From NCBI GenBank assembly GCA_917880885.1, contig OU862917.1, positions 25,966,104 through 26,030,103 of the forward strand: DNA of 64,000 bases, written 5' to 3'. The notes under the pieces are model-generated. The model saw only the letters and a list, made by a program, of their open reading frames with translations, made no database searches and had not been told where the DNA came from. The stretch comes from Limnephilus marmoratus. Lineage: Eukaryota; Arthropoda; Insecta; Trichoptera; Limnephilidae. The translations under genes were made by a program, and so were the position numbers. This document shows, one piece after another, positions 33,857-44,054 of the stretch; the stretch's first letter is position 1; each line of letters starts with the position of its first letter.

Positions 33857-34490
33857 CACGGACATATGAATATATCTGGACCTGCCCTAAGTGATAAAAA
33901 CGTATTATTTCCCCCTCCCCATGGAACCGGCTATAGCTCCGCTCGCTCCATGGGGAGGGGAGAGAGCCATGCTTGAATCTAAAATATGTGACGTCATCAT
34001 TCTTGTAGTGACCAGCGCGGAACTAACGTCCATACGTTTTACAAAATAACACGCCAAAAACGGCAGCTTGCGCTATACATTATAGGTACATATTATAAAT
34101 ACATAGCGAATGTGGGCGGTTCTCCAGTGTCCTCGTCGCTGATTACAGGGGTAAGTAAATTATGAAACATTTGTAAAAGTGTCTAAACTAAACACGGCAA
34201 CAAAATATTGCTATGTGAATTGGGGCGAATGTTTTTGGGGCAAGCATTTGGCCTTAGCAAATATGTTATTAACGTGGCAAGCAATTCGCGCTCCCATGTA
34301 AAAAGGTCTATTCATTCAAAGCAGATTTTGATTTTAAGAACTAAATGGTGATATTATAATGCGAGATGCCTATATACTGTCAGATTGATTTTTTAACGAA
34401 TCACAGTATCTTTTCTCTCTTCGCCCCCCATAGTTTGGTTTTACCCCTGATCTGTATCTTCTGGTCTATTCATTCTGATGTCTATGAGAG
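33857..34490. repeat. Dispersed ~640-bp repeat, family E, copy 2
   Basis: Colinear with 26232-26870. It preserves a small palindrome CTCCCCATGGAAC...CTCCATGGGGAG near the left end that is altered in copy 1. Flanks differ, so this is a dispersed element, not a segmental duplication. Confidence 0.65.
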
Positions 34491-34554
34491 TGTCGGAATT
34501 TTGAAATGAAACACACTTGACCATGTAAACAAGATAAAAACTACATCTAATTTC

Positions 34555-34905
34555 GAAAAACTGTGTGTAAAGCCCGGGCAACGACAAGGCCTTAGGCTAG
34601 TATTAATTAATCATTACATAGTATAAAATAAAGTCGCTCAAAATGTATGCGCGCATAGATCTTTTAAACTACGCAACGGATTTTCATGCGGTTTTCACCA
34701 ATAGATAGAGTGATTCAAGAGGAAGATTTATATGTATAATACATGCTCATTATAGTAGAGAAAAGCTGATATTCAATTATATTCAATTCAGGCAGCGGGC
34801 AGCGGGCAGCTGGCAAGCGGGTGGTGTGGATTTTATAAAGGCTGGGTAATGGCATTGAGTTTCGTTAGCCACAGAAACGTGTGGCCGGGTCTGCTAGTTA
34901 ATAAT
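34555..34905 (+). repeat. Dispersed repeat with CTAGCAGACCCGGCC-type end
   Basis: ACTACGCAACGGATTTTCATG, GGTTTTCACCAATAGATAGA and the final GTGTGGCCGGGTCTGCTAG are recognisable as a repeat common in invertebrate genomes. I cannot say which class it belongs to. Confidence 0.5.
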
Positions 34906-35088
34906 AATGGGGATGTGGGGAGGATAGTGCAATCCCACAAGTCCCATACAGTTATACATATTTATATATTTACACAAGTAAGAAACAAGTACATAAATCT
35001 ATTATTATGAAGGGCGTGGTCGTGAGCGAGCTCGGGCCCAACGCTCACTCAGGAGTGGCGCTTGGTGCTGAAAGGTTGCAGTCACCAC

Positions 35089-35993
35089 TAGTACTGTATT
35101 AAAATATAACTAGCCGTTGGAAACAATAGTTATATTGTTTCAACGTCCAACGCTGTTGAAAATAATTAGCGCCAACAGTTGAAAAATAATACCTACATGC
35201 GAACATTATTCAACGCAGTCAACGATTCAACTGCCTAATAAATAAAAAGGGTTAAGAGTTTGTACTTTGTGAATAACATTACTCTATATTTTAAATGGTC
35301 TTTTGGTAATGTACGTACCTACTGCACGTTTTTTTTTTATTTTTCCATCCAATACGGCCGATACGCAGCACCAGGGAACAATCAAATTTATCAACGACAA
35401 GCAAAAAATAACCTATTGATAATTATCAACGCCGGTCGTACCTTGTTTTAAACGGTGTTGGAATGATAAAATCAAAAGGGTCAAGAGATCACACTTCGTG
35501 AACGATAATATACCCAATTAGGCATGGTCTTTTGGTAATGTACGTACATACTGCACGTTTTTTTTTATTTTCCCGTCCAATACGGCCGATCCGTAGCGCC
35601 AAGCAACAAGCGAATTTATCAGTGACAAGCAAAATATATCTTCAACGTTATAATATTTCAATAGGGTAATATTTTCAACACCGAAACCAACGTCTTCCAA
35701 CAGTTTCAACTTTCAACGTTATTATAGGATTATTATTACGTGTGTGGGGCGTGGGGCATAGAGATAATAATAATTAATAATACATCAATGATCCGGGGAA
35801 CCACCCGTTAAAAGGAATTCCTTAATACGATTTTGATACATTTTTTGTTTGTTTTTTTGTTAGTATCGTGTCGATATCTTATTATAGTTGTGTCAACGTC
35901 GACGTTATTTTCAACAGCTATTTTCAACAGTTGAAAATTGCCAACGATAACGACGTTGGCGTTGGATAGAATTATCGTTAACGCCTAGTACTA
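35089..35993. mobile_element. TAGTACT-ended element with 8-bp TSD (GTCACCAC)
   Basis: GTCACCAC lies exactly at both sides (35081-35088, 35994-36001). The ends TAGTACTGTATT and, inverted, TAGTACTAGGCGTTAACG are short inverted repeats. The interior holds two ~180-bp direct repeats, 228 bp apart (GGTCTTTTGGTAATGTACGT at 35298 and 35526), and many TTCAACGTT/GTTGAAAAT words near both ends. The 8-bp duplication suggests hAT. No transposase seen. Confidence 0.75.
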
Positions 35994-36353
35994 GTCACCA
36001 CCGTGTTGTTAAATAATTAAATGGTTTTTTGTATTTTAAGCCACGTTCAAAGCGTTCGTGTAGTTCGCCATCAACTGATTGCGGATCCCTGATTTAGAGC
36101 AACTAACGAACCTATAAGCAACTGTTTATGTAAAATTAAATATCAGTTGTAATTATGTATATCCTATACCGGCAAAACTAATTTGCAACGTTTGGTCAGC
36201 TCTGAAATCTAATACTGTTAGAAAAGCCACCCGGCGTTTCCCGGGGTAAAAGCTTCAGCATGTTTTCGAATTCAGCCAAGTGCTGGTACGGATGCCGTAC
36301 GTGGAACAAAGGAGTCATTTTAAGCGACAGGAAAATGTTTTCTGGACATGATA

Positions 36354-36508
36354 TATACACAATGAAATAGATTTGGCGCAGATCTACCATTTAATTAATC
36401 CGCGATAGTGCTGGATTATAGAGTAGCGGAGTCTATCATAAGAAGAAGGACGGAAGTAGACTGAATGACATCCCTGAGCGTTGTATTGTCAAAACCTCGT
36501 TTTACGAA
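36354..36508. repeat. 155-bp direct repeat, left copy
   Basis: TATACACAATGAAATAGATT through GATAGTGCTGGATTATAGAG to CCTCGTTTTACGAA is repeated with three or four differences at 37758-37911. The pair brackets two tail-to-tail LINE fragments. Confidence 0.85.
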
Positions 36509-37233
36509 GTAAGTCTAAAGTCATGGTGTTTGAAAGAGAGAGTACGAAAACAGTATGCAACATAGTTGTGAATGATGAATACTTGGAGCAGGTGGATGAG
36601 TTTGTGTATCTGGGTAGTATGTTTACGAGAGATGGGAAGGCTGAAAGAGATATTGAAAGAAGGGTGAATGCCGGTAACTCCATTAATGGCGGACTGAATG
36701 CCGTTGGCGCTAATAAAAATCTGTCAAAAAAAGCGAAGCTAGCAGTCCACAATGGAGTCGTGGTACCTACCCTAATGTATGGCAGTGAGGCATGGAACTG
36801 GCAGAGGAAGGATGAAAGTAAACTGAATGCTGTTGAAATGAGATCCCTGAGACGTATGTGCGGTAAAACAATGTATGATCGTGTGAGAAATGTGGATATC
36901 CGCAAAGAATGTAAGGCTGATGTAAGCATAATGAGTAAGATTAAGAAAGGGACCCTCAGATGGTTTGGGCATGTAGAGCGAATGAACGAAGAAAGTAGTG
37001 TAAGAAGAATATACGATGCGAATGTGAATGGTAGAAGAAGTCGGGGACGCCCGAGGAAGACATGGCACGATCAAGTGAATCAAATACTTGAGTCGGGCCA
37101 TGTCAAAAGTCAGAATAATAGAAGAGAATGTATGAGACGATGTATGAATGTGAGTGAGGCAAAAAGTGTGTGCCAAGACCGAGTTGTTTGGCGATCCGTC
37201 CTCTCTGCCTACCCCTGCGGGGAAACGGCGTGA
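36509..37233 (+). pseudogene. RTE-like LINE ORF C-terminal part
   Basis: An open frame from SKSKVMVFERES through EFVYLGSMFTRDGK, LMYGSEAWNWQRK, LRWFGHVERMNEES and GRPRKTWHDQV to SAYPCGETA*. This is the conserved region after the RT fingers and palm in RTE/BovB-type elements often mis-annotated as host protein. The catalytic RT part is missing. It ends at 37233 and is followed at once by a (TTAG)n tail (37234-37250). Confidence 0.8.
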
Positions 37234-37248
37234 TGGTTAGTTAGTTAG

Positions 37249-37794
37249 TTATTGAACATAACTGAACTGCCTTCGTAACAATATTTTATATTTGTTTAAA
37301 GATAAATTGAAGACGTCCACTGACTTGGTATAATTGTTTCCCTCCATTAGTATTCTGGGCAAAGAGGAATATATATGGTAGTTAGTTCCAGAATTACTGC
37401 ACTGAAATAAATCCTGACTTCTAGTATTACGTATTGGAATCCGGAAGCTTATCAATTCGAGCAATATCGGACTGTCAACTAAATCATTTAGAATTTTATA
37501 CAGAAATACCAAGTCAGTGAAAGTTCTTCTGTCTGACAATTTCAGCATATTTATATCATTCAAAATAGTGTTGTAGTTCAACATAATTGCTGGAATACCC
37601 ATTTTAAAATTGAGAAAACGTAAGAATTTGTTTTGTATTCTTTCAACAGCTTGTACATGTATATTGTAATATGGGTTCCAGACGGGAGAATTGTATTCAA
37701 GTTGTCTTCTAACATATGCAAAATATAATAGTTTTATACACTTAATATTGTTGTATGTATACACAATGAAATAGATTTGGCGCAGATCTACCAT
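37249..37794 (-). pseudogene. LINE ORF2 C-terminal part (jockey-like), opposite orientation
   Basis: Residues such as LYFAYVRRQLEYNSPVWNPY, VERIQNKFLRFLNFK and TFTDLVFLYKILNDLVDSP are typical of the region after RT in jockey-like LINEs. The stop codon lies against the tail of the plus-strand RTE fragment. The first ~12 residues of the frame come from the 155-bp repeat, so the true element starts near 37755. Confidence 0.8.
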
Positions 37795-37911
37795 TTAATT
37801 ATTCCGCGATAGTGCTGGATTATAGAGTAGCGGAGTCTACCATAAGAAGAAGGACGAAAGTAGACTGATGACATCCCTGAGCGTTGTATTGTCAAAACCT
37901 CGTTTTACGAA
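37758..37911. repeat. 155-bp direct repeat, right copy
   Basis: Same sequence as 36354-36508 with a 1-base deletion (CTGATGACATCC versus CTGAATGACATCC). Confidence 0.85.
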
Positions 37912-38004
37912 TAATGCTAAGAATAAAAAAATAATTCAGGCCAATTAAGCGTAATGAATGAATAATATTATGATAGGTAAACATAAGACAGATGACAATA
38001 TGAC

Positions 38005-38190
38005 GCGCAAAAGGACGAAAGAAGATATCGGGGATGGCTTAGGAAGATATGGCAAATAATGGCAACACCAAGTGAATAAAATACTTGAGTGGGGTTGTAC
38101 CAAAAGTTATAATAACAACCGAGTATGTACGAGTATGAGGCGATGTTTACCTAAATTGGAATAATTTGTGTGGCGTACAATTTCTTCCTA
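38005..38190 (+). pseudogene. Second, decayed RTE-like C-terminus
   Basis: AGAAGATATCGGGGATGGCT, GTGAATAAAATACTTGAGTG and GAGGCGATG follow the order of the RTE fragment at 37040-37145 but with stops and frameshifts. An older copy of the same region. Confidence 0.5.
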
Positions 38191-38230
38191 TCAATTCCGT
38201 GGAAGTTACAAGGGAATGCTCCCTCTATAC

Positions 38231-38980
38231 CAGGGATGGCGAACCAATGGCATGCGACATAATATTTTGGGCACGTCAGCGATCAGTGATCACAAAATTT
38301 ATTATGCACTACGAAAAAAGTGTGAAGTGATGTGACGTCATTTGATAAACTGAATTTTTCCCCATTCGATTGGTTGGAAATTGATGAATTTGAAATGCAG
38401 CTGATTGATTTCCAGTTTAATTCAATATGAATTCAAAAATTTGTTGAAACAAGAAGAGAGTTAGAATTAATTGAAACAGAAAAATTGACAGGTAATAATA
38501 TAGGTGAAAATGCTAATAACAAAATTTTGGAAACATGGAATGCGTTACCAGACACATTTAATTGTTTGAAGGAGCTGGCTCATGCTATTTTAACAATATT
38601 TTCATCAACCTATGCCTGCGAGTCATTATTTTCAGAGATGAATAGCATTAAAGAGTCGGTTAGAGAGAGTTTGACAGATGACGCCAGTTCAGCATGCATT
38701 CTGCTTAAGTAATATCTTACAACATTTACATATGCTATTTGTCATCTAACCTGCAACAACAGAAGTCACACTAATTTTACTTTAATTTAAATTACACGTA
38801 TAATGCTAAACGTTCCTATTTTTTGTACTAAATAAAGAGTTTTTAATTGATGGTAAGAATTAATTATTATTATTTTCCCAATTATCACAAAGTCAAAATT
38901 ATTTGATGGCACGTCTATGACCTCATTAAACATTTCTTTAGAAAAATGGCACATTGATATGTAAAGGTTCGCCATCCCTT
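38231..38980 (+). mobile_element. Internally deleted hAT element (TSD CTCTATAC)
   Basis: Ends CAGGGATGGCGAACC and GGTTCGCCATCCCT are inverted repeats. CTCTATAC stands at 38223-38230 and 38981-38988. It keeps the C-terminal part of a hAT transposase. A second, different hAT-like element starts directly after the right duplication. Confidence 0.9.
38485..38709 (+). pseudogene. hAT transposase C-terminal dimerisation region
   Basis: LTGNNIGENANNKILETWNA...FSSTYACESLFSEMNSIKES...LK* contains the hallmark hAT C-terminal segment (STYACESLFSEMN) that mediates dimerisation. The preceding ~35 codons in the same frame, after a stop, also look like transposase. The zinc-finger and the catalytic acidic residues are deleted. 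Confidence 0.8.
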
Positions 38981-38988
38981 CTCTATAC

Positions 38989-39525
38989 CATAGGTTCTCA
39001 ACGTGGGCAATAGCGACCCCTTGTGGGCGTCAGGGGGGCGGTAGAAGACCCAGAGAAAATTAGGGGGCGTTAAGATGGCACAGTGAGTGCACGCGCAGAT
39101 AAAAAACACGATATTGATATTGTTTAATTTTTGTTGTTGTATGTATTGAATCATTTTTATCATGTGTGCGAAAATTGACATATTTCGGTAGTTCGGGAAA
39201 TGGATGAAGATTGAACTGAAAGATTTCATTACATTCAGATATACATTGAATTGAATGATATGAATTTTTTTATATTATGTGTATTATTATTATTTATTAT
39301 TAAGAATTGAAACTATATCATGAATACATGAAGGAAGGAGGTAGCAAGTATTTAAAATACATAAAAAAAATACTTGCTAAACGAAAAGGTATTATAAGAA
39401 ATAATTTAATATATTTTTAATCGAATTGTTGATTCCGCGACAGTTGAGCCCCCCCCCCCCCTTCTAGAGGAGGGGCTCTAGAAAAAAAATTCTCAAAGTG
39501 GGCAAAATAAGGTTGAGAACCAATG
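38989..39525. mobile_element. hAT-like element, family B-hAT, sharing a target site with its neighbour
   Basis: Left end CATAGGTTCTCAACGTGGGC, right end inverse CATTGGTTCTCAACC. The left flank is CTCTATAC (38981-38988), which is also the right duplication of the upstream hAT, and the right flank is CTCTATAT (39526-39533). A longer relative is at 14978-15895. C-tract at about 39448-39461. Confidence 0.8.
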
Positions 39526-39533
39526 CTCTATAT

Positions 39534-40033
39534 GCTAATAAGTACCAAATAAATAATGGTTATTCGACGTTTTTTCCAAATCAAAATTACAGGCACGAAA
39601 ACTAGAAAATTATGTACAAAAATTGTAAGCTCAGTCGGAAAGTTTCTACCCATAACTACAATGAATAAAAGTACCCCGTTAATAACTAGAACTATAATGT
39701 ATATACGTTTAGTGGGTACCTGGCTAGATGATGTTAGAAGAAACTTAAAATACACCGTCGCGCCGGCACGCGAAACTCCAATAAATTTGCAACGTTAGTG
39801 ATATTAAAATTTCCCGGGCAGCAGAAGGGGTGTGAGTTGCGGAGGGGAGAGTGCAGAAAGGAATGCAGGCAGTTTGGAAACATTCCTATTCTCGGTGACA
39901 TCTGCTTTTCGACAAGGAATTTCCTTTCCCCGAGATAATTATCATTATTAGAGAATTTAGTGCGATTCGGATATTTCTAACATTTAGCAGACATGTTGAC
40001 GGGGAGAGTGAGAACGAACAGGAACAAGGTTAA
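39534..40033. other. Unassigned interval
   Basis: A plus-strand 80-codon frame (39556-39798) lacks recognisable motifs; no element ends seen. Confidence 0.2.
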
Positions 40034-40035
40034 TA

Positions 40036-40863
40036 TTAGGTCCTTGCATATGAAATTGGCGTTTTGTATGGGAGGAACATAAAGTCGTTTTTTTTATTAT
40101 AATATATTTATTTAATCAAAGTATGTACCATTGCTATCTATGCACTTTTGCCACCTCATAGGTAGTTCATCGTACCATTTACTTAAAAAACCATTCGGAC
40201 GGGAATCAATAAAATCTTTGAAGGCGGTTTGGACTGCCCCATCGGAGTTGAATTTTTTCCCTTGCAAGAAGTTATCCAAATTTCGAAAAAAATGGTAATC
40301 TGTTGGGCCAAGGTACGGAGAGTACGGTGGATGTCCAATTGAAGCTCCTCTAATTTGGTAGCCGTCTGTTGTGCAGTGTGTGGTCTAGGGTTGTCATGAA
40401 GCAGCAGTGGCCTAGAGCGATTAACCAGCCTCGGTTGTTTAGCAGCTAGCTTTTCCATCATGGTTTGCAGTTGCTGACAATAGACATCTGCCGTAATCGT
40501 CTGGCCAGATTTAAGAAAGCTGTAGTGAACGACACAAAAAAAAAGAAAACACAACTGTGTTTTCCTTTGCGGCACCGTCGCCATACACATCATTAATCCT
40601 TCGAGCCGTTTCTGCAGCACTGGTGCCACGGTGGAACTCGTACTCGTAAATAACGCGATATTTCAAGTTTTCCATTTTGTAAACTAAGTGAAGCAAAGAA
40701 AAAAGAACAATTAAGGAAAAAACAAATGAATTATAATTTTCGAAACACAAATACATGAGTATAAATGTATAAATTTGAATTTGGAATTCCTAACCAAAGA
40801 GAAGATATTTGAGATCAAAGTTGCCAGTACGGCAAAACGTCAATTTCATACGTAAGGACCTAA
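40036..40863 (-). mobile_element. Internally deleted mariner element
   Basis: Ends TTAGGTCCTTGCATATGAAA and, inverted, TTAGGTCCTTACGTATGAAA are 28-bp inverted repeats with TA at both flanks (40034-40035, 40864-40865). At 828 bp it is about 450 bp shorter than intact mariners. Confidence 0.9.
40112..40674 (-). pseudogene. mariner transposase with internal deletion and frameshifts
   Basis: The N-terminus MENLKYRVIYEYEFHRGTSA is intact (helix-turn-helix start). After a deletion it resumes with FLKSGQTITADVYCQQLQTM and LLLHDNPRPHTAQQT, where D is the second catalytic residue of the DD34D triad. Further on the frame shifts (about 40320 and 40200) before the normal C-terminus KWYDELPMRWQKCIDSNGTY. 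The first catalytic D is in the deleted part. Confidence 0.85.
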
Positions 40864-40985
40864 TATTATAATATGGATGTTATAAAATCAATATTTATTT
40901 CAATTGACTATCTGCCGTTGTTTCCAATTTCACAATCGATCCACCGGAGCCTCCGATCAGCTAAGCGATTTGATTAGTAACGCAC

Positions 40986-41332
40986 TATTTTTGGGGTATT
41001 ATGCCGTGTTGCCCTACCTCCTTCTTTAGCCAACGTTTCGAACACCATTAATGTCCATCATCAGGGCAGATATATAAGGGGGCGTACATTACGTGAGCTC
41101 AAAAGCGGGGGGGGGGGGGGTCCAGCAAAATCCCACGATACTTGAAAAGAAAATACGAAGTGGCCCAAATTTATCTCACCAAGGGGGGGGGTCTAGATTG
41201 GAAGAAAAACTGCTCACGTAAATTATGTGTGCCCCCTAATTACCTTTACACATTACACTGTAATGCTGTTCGAAACGTTGGGTAAAAGAAGGAGTTAGCG
41301 CATAGTAAATCAAAATAATACCCCAAAAATAA
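40986..41332. mobile_element. Inverted-repeat element, family K, copy 1, with nested MITE
   Basis: Left arm ATTTTTGGGGTATTATGCCG...CCTCCTTCTTTAGCCAACGT and right arm inverse (ACGTTGGGTAAAAGAAGG... AATAATACCCCAAAAAT) pair over ~80 bp. The centre, TTCGAAACG on both sides, is interrupted by a family B MITE. A small relative is at 44767-44866. Confidence 0.65.
41078..41236. mobile_element. PIF/Harbinger-like MITE, family B, copy 1 (nested)
   Basis: Ends GGGGGCGTACATTACGTGAG and, inverted, GGGGGCACACATAATTTACG; TAA at both flanks (41075-41077, 41237-41239). Two G-tracts. Same size and plan as family A but a different core (CGATACTTGAAAAGAAAATA). Confidence 0.8.
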
Positions 41333-41617
41333 ATCACGATACCACATTATCAATTTAAATATCGTACTCCCAAGGGTCATTCATTATGGATTCGTTGTGG
41401 AAATGCATACAGAACGGTATGTGAAAAATTACAGTTATATAGGTATATCTTATTACGAAGAATTTATCATAATATAAATCGCTGGTCGTACATAGACTAT
41501 AAACCGAAGAGATCTTGTGACTTGTGAGGTGTCACGTTAAAAACGGAATATGAGTTGATAAACGCTCGTAGATAGTAAAGATAACATCTAATGGGATAGG
41601 AAACGTGGAATATTGTG

Positions 41618-42021
41618 GAGGCGTCTACTAATATTTACAGAAATTCCAAAAACTGAAAAAATCGAACTAATATCTATGAGAACCAAAGTGTTGACGAATA
41701 TCTACAGCACTGGCAGAGGTTGGATTTGCAATTATGTATAGCATTTTGGAATAACGTAACATTGCGTATGCAGTTTAAAAAACTAAATTTATGTAAGTAT
41801 GTATGTAAAAATTCCTAATATCGGACTATTGGACACATTTAGCTGATTAGTCCAACCTACGCTCTGTAGATATTAGTCAACACAGGGACCGTCATAGATA
41901 TTCATCCGACCTTAGCTCTGTAGATATTAGTCAACACTCTGAAGTTCGCAGATATTAGTTCAACATATGAGCTGTTGATATTCGTCCGACATACAGGCTG
42001 TAGATATTAGTATCTGGAGTC
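41618..42021. mobile_element. Foldback-type element with reiterated ends, copy 2 (TSD GAATATTGTG)
   Basis: Same plan and ends as 23601-24030. GAATATTGTG stands at both sides (41608-41617, 42022-42031). The two copies share the unique centre (GGTTGGATTTGCAATTATGT) but differ in the number of CTGTAGATATTAGT units in each arm. Confidence 0.85.
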
Positions 42022-42324
42022 GAATATTGTGAGGTATTTTCTAGTATTAAAAAAGGCTACGATACGAATGTAGCGGTGACCGGACAACTCGGAAATCAAC
42101 TCAACAGCTTTGAAAAATCATTAAAAGTTATGAAAAAAATTGGTTAAATACGTTAGTTACCTTGGGTTAGGTTATAGGCGGCAATTTTTAATTTTCTAAT
42201 TCATAGTTTTTAATGACTTTTCGCAGAGGTTGATTCGGAGTTGGCATGGAACTGAGTGTAGCAACCCAGCCAGGATTCCTCTCCAGTGTGTTGGTATTAT
42301 TTTTTGAATAAACATCGCACAAGA

Positions 42325-42450
42325 TCCCCAACTGCTCAGAGCCAGTGGGACTGTAGCATCGCAAATTGGGGTATATTGTGAAACTTAAGGGAGGGAGTAA
42401 GGAGTGAATTGAAATGAGAAAAGAAAGGTGGCGAAGGTAAAGAAGTTCTA
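42325..42450 (-). mobile_element. SINE family S1 3' part (fragment d)
   Basis: CAACTGCTCAGAGCCAGTGG and TCGCAAATTGGGGTATATTG match, in the same orientation, 25160-25230 at the far 3' side of S1 copy b. No head present. Confidence 0.5.
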
Positions 42451-43020
42451 AAATTAGAAAAAAGGTTGGAGTTTACAATAAAAAATACTCTTTACTGTAT
42501 TTAAAAATTATCTTCGTAGGGGGGGTGGAGAGGATTTTTGTCCAAAAAATGTAAACAAAAAATGCGCCAAAGTTTTATACCGAGCAAGCCTTACATATTT
42601 GTAGACATTCATTAGGTATTGATCGAGAATCGATAAGGACAACCCTGGTAATGGTGAAAGGCAATAACGTGCGCCACCCCCTTTCAGCGCGGCATTTATA
42701 CTTTACCGTCAGTCGGAAGCAATTAATATGCGGCGAGAGGTGGTTCACACAACCCCATTAGCGGGGTTCGCATTATTTAAATGGCAATACCAACACCGAC
42801 TGTCACTGAAATGGCACATTGCGCACTTCATATACTTTTTAAAAGGGAAAGGGGTATGTTATGAAATGAGAAAATTATGAGACTGAAATAAGTATAAAAA
42901 TGAAATAAGCTATAGTATAGGCTGTTCAAAAATAATACAGTCATAGTTTTCCGAGAAATCCAACTACTCGGACTGAATGAACTACGGATCCACCAAAATT
43001 GGTGAATTATGTGATATACA
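42451..43020. other. Unassigned interval
   Basis: No gene recognised; the stretch 42640-42850 is richer in GC but has no usable frame. Confidence 0.2.
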
Positions 43021-43135
43021 TAATTTTTTTTATTTATTAGTGTTAATATATTACAAAATTATTACATAAAATTTATAATACATTACTCCCAATGAGTTTA
43101 ATAAAACTCATTTCGGGAAGGATAACATTATACAT
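43021..43135 (-). mobile_element. LINE J2 3' UTR fragment
   Basis: Inverse of 23010-23125, including the AATGAGTTT/AAACTCATT hairpin and the A-rich tail (T-run at 43024-43036). A severely 5'-truncated copy. Confidence 0.75.
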
Positions 43136-43227
43136 ATGTTATGGGGTAGGGAAAAGAAGAACTTGGTTATTCAGATATGGCAATTAAACATCTCCCATTA
43201 TAATTGATGCATTGCTTTAAATCAGTG

Positions 43228-43300
43228 GTTCCCAACCTTTTTCTGACCCGGGACCACTTGTACGTTTATTTTTTTCGACAGGGACCACAAGCAGTGGTGC
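43228..43300 (+). mobile_element. hAT terminal fragment (CAGTGGTTCCCAACC)
   Basis: CAGTGGTTCCCAACCTTTTT followed by CCCGGGACCACTTG is a typical hAT end. I cannot find its partner end; DNA with similar words (GACCAGGGACCACC) occurs at about 44200-44255, so the rest is decayed or rearranged. Confidence 0.5.
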
Positions 43301-43430
43301 AGCGAGAGGGGGCGGTTACCCGACCGAGTTTCACCCCCAAGACCGCAATTCTCCACCCCCCACCCCCCCTCCAGGACGGAACAAGTTTTTATGAAGTCGA
43401 AATTTGTGTTTTGTCAACTTTAATGGGGGA

Positions 43431-43452
43431 GGGGGGGGGGGGGGGGGGGGGG
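43431..43452. repeat. Poly(G) tract, 22 bp
   Basis: An unbroken G run. Similar runs of 10-22 G or C mark the MITE families A, B and C, but here no MITE ends are nearby. Confidence 0.8.
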
Positions 43453-43499
43453 TGACACCACGTTGTCCGCCCTATCATCCAACATATGGAGGCCTCAGC

Positions 43500-43784
43500 C
43501 AGTGGCAGGCCTCCGTAGGTTGGTTGTGCTAGGGTGCTAATATTAAAAAATGGATTTTGTCGTATGCGAAAAATATTTTTTTTTTTCAAAAATCGGTGTT
43601 TTGTATGAAGATTTTTCAGGAAATCGGTGCGGCGCACCACCAAACTGAAACTTCCTGAAATTTTTCATACAAAATACTGATTTTCAAAAAAAATAAAAAA
43701 AATTTTTTTCGGCTACAACATCAATAATGCCATTTTTTTTAATATCAGCACTCTAGCACACCCAAAAGTCACGAGCCGCCACTG
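43500..43784. mobile_element. Hairpin-forming hAT MITE (TSD GCCTCAGC)
   Basis: Starts CAGTGGCAGGCC and ends GCCGCCACTG; exact 8-bp duplication GCCTCAGC at 43492-43499 and 43785-43792. Almost the whole 285 bp is an inverted repeat (GTGCTAGGGTGCTAATATT in one arm, AATATCAGCACTCTAGCAC in the other), so it could form one long hairpin. Confidence 0.88.
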
Positions 43785-43887
43785 GCCTCAGCACAGGTGA
43801 GCTACCTACTCAGTGAGGCCGACATTGTAAGATATTATAATAATATTCGTCCCAGGTGCCACTCATGCTAGCCTAAGCCACTGCTTA

Positions 43888-44051
43888 GGGAACGTACCCA
43901 TACTACGTGACCAACTTTTTGCAATTTTTAACCCCCCCCCCCCCCCCCGGTGACCAAAAACCTAAGCAACCCGCCGCTCATTTGTATGGAGCGTGACATT
44001 TTGAAGACCCCCCCCCCCCCTAAACGTGTCACGTAGTATGGGTACGTTCCC
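43888..44051. mobile_element. PIF/Harbinger-like MITE, family A, copy 5
   Basis: Full-length copy with TTA at both flanks (43885-43887, 44052-44054), C-tracts of 18 and 14, and the conserved CCGCCGCTCATTTGTATGG core. Confidence 0.85.
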
Positions 44052-44054
44052 TTA

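Noticed and set aside
36489..37176. Minus-strand frames of 134-146 codons
   Set aside because: They are antisense shadows of the RTE-like reading frame.
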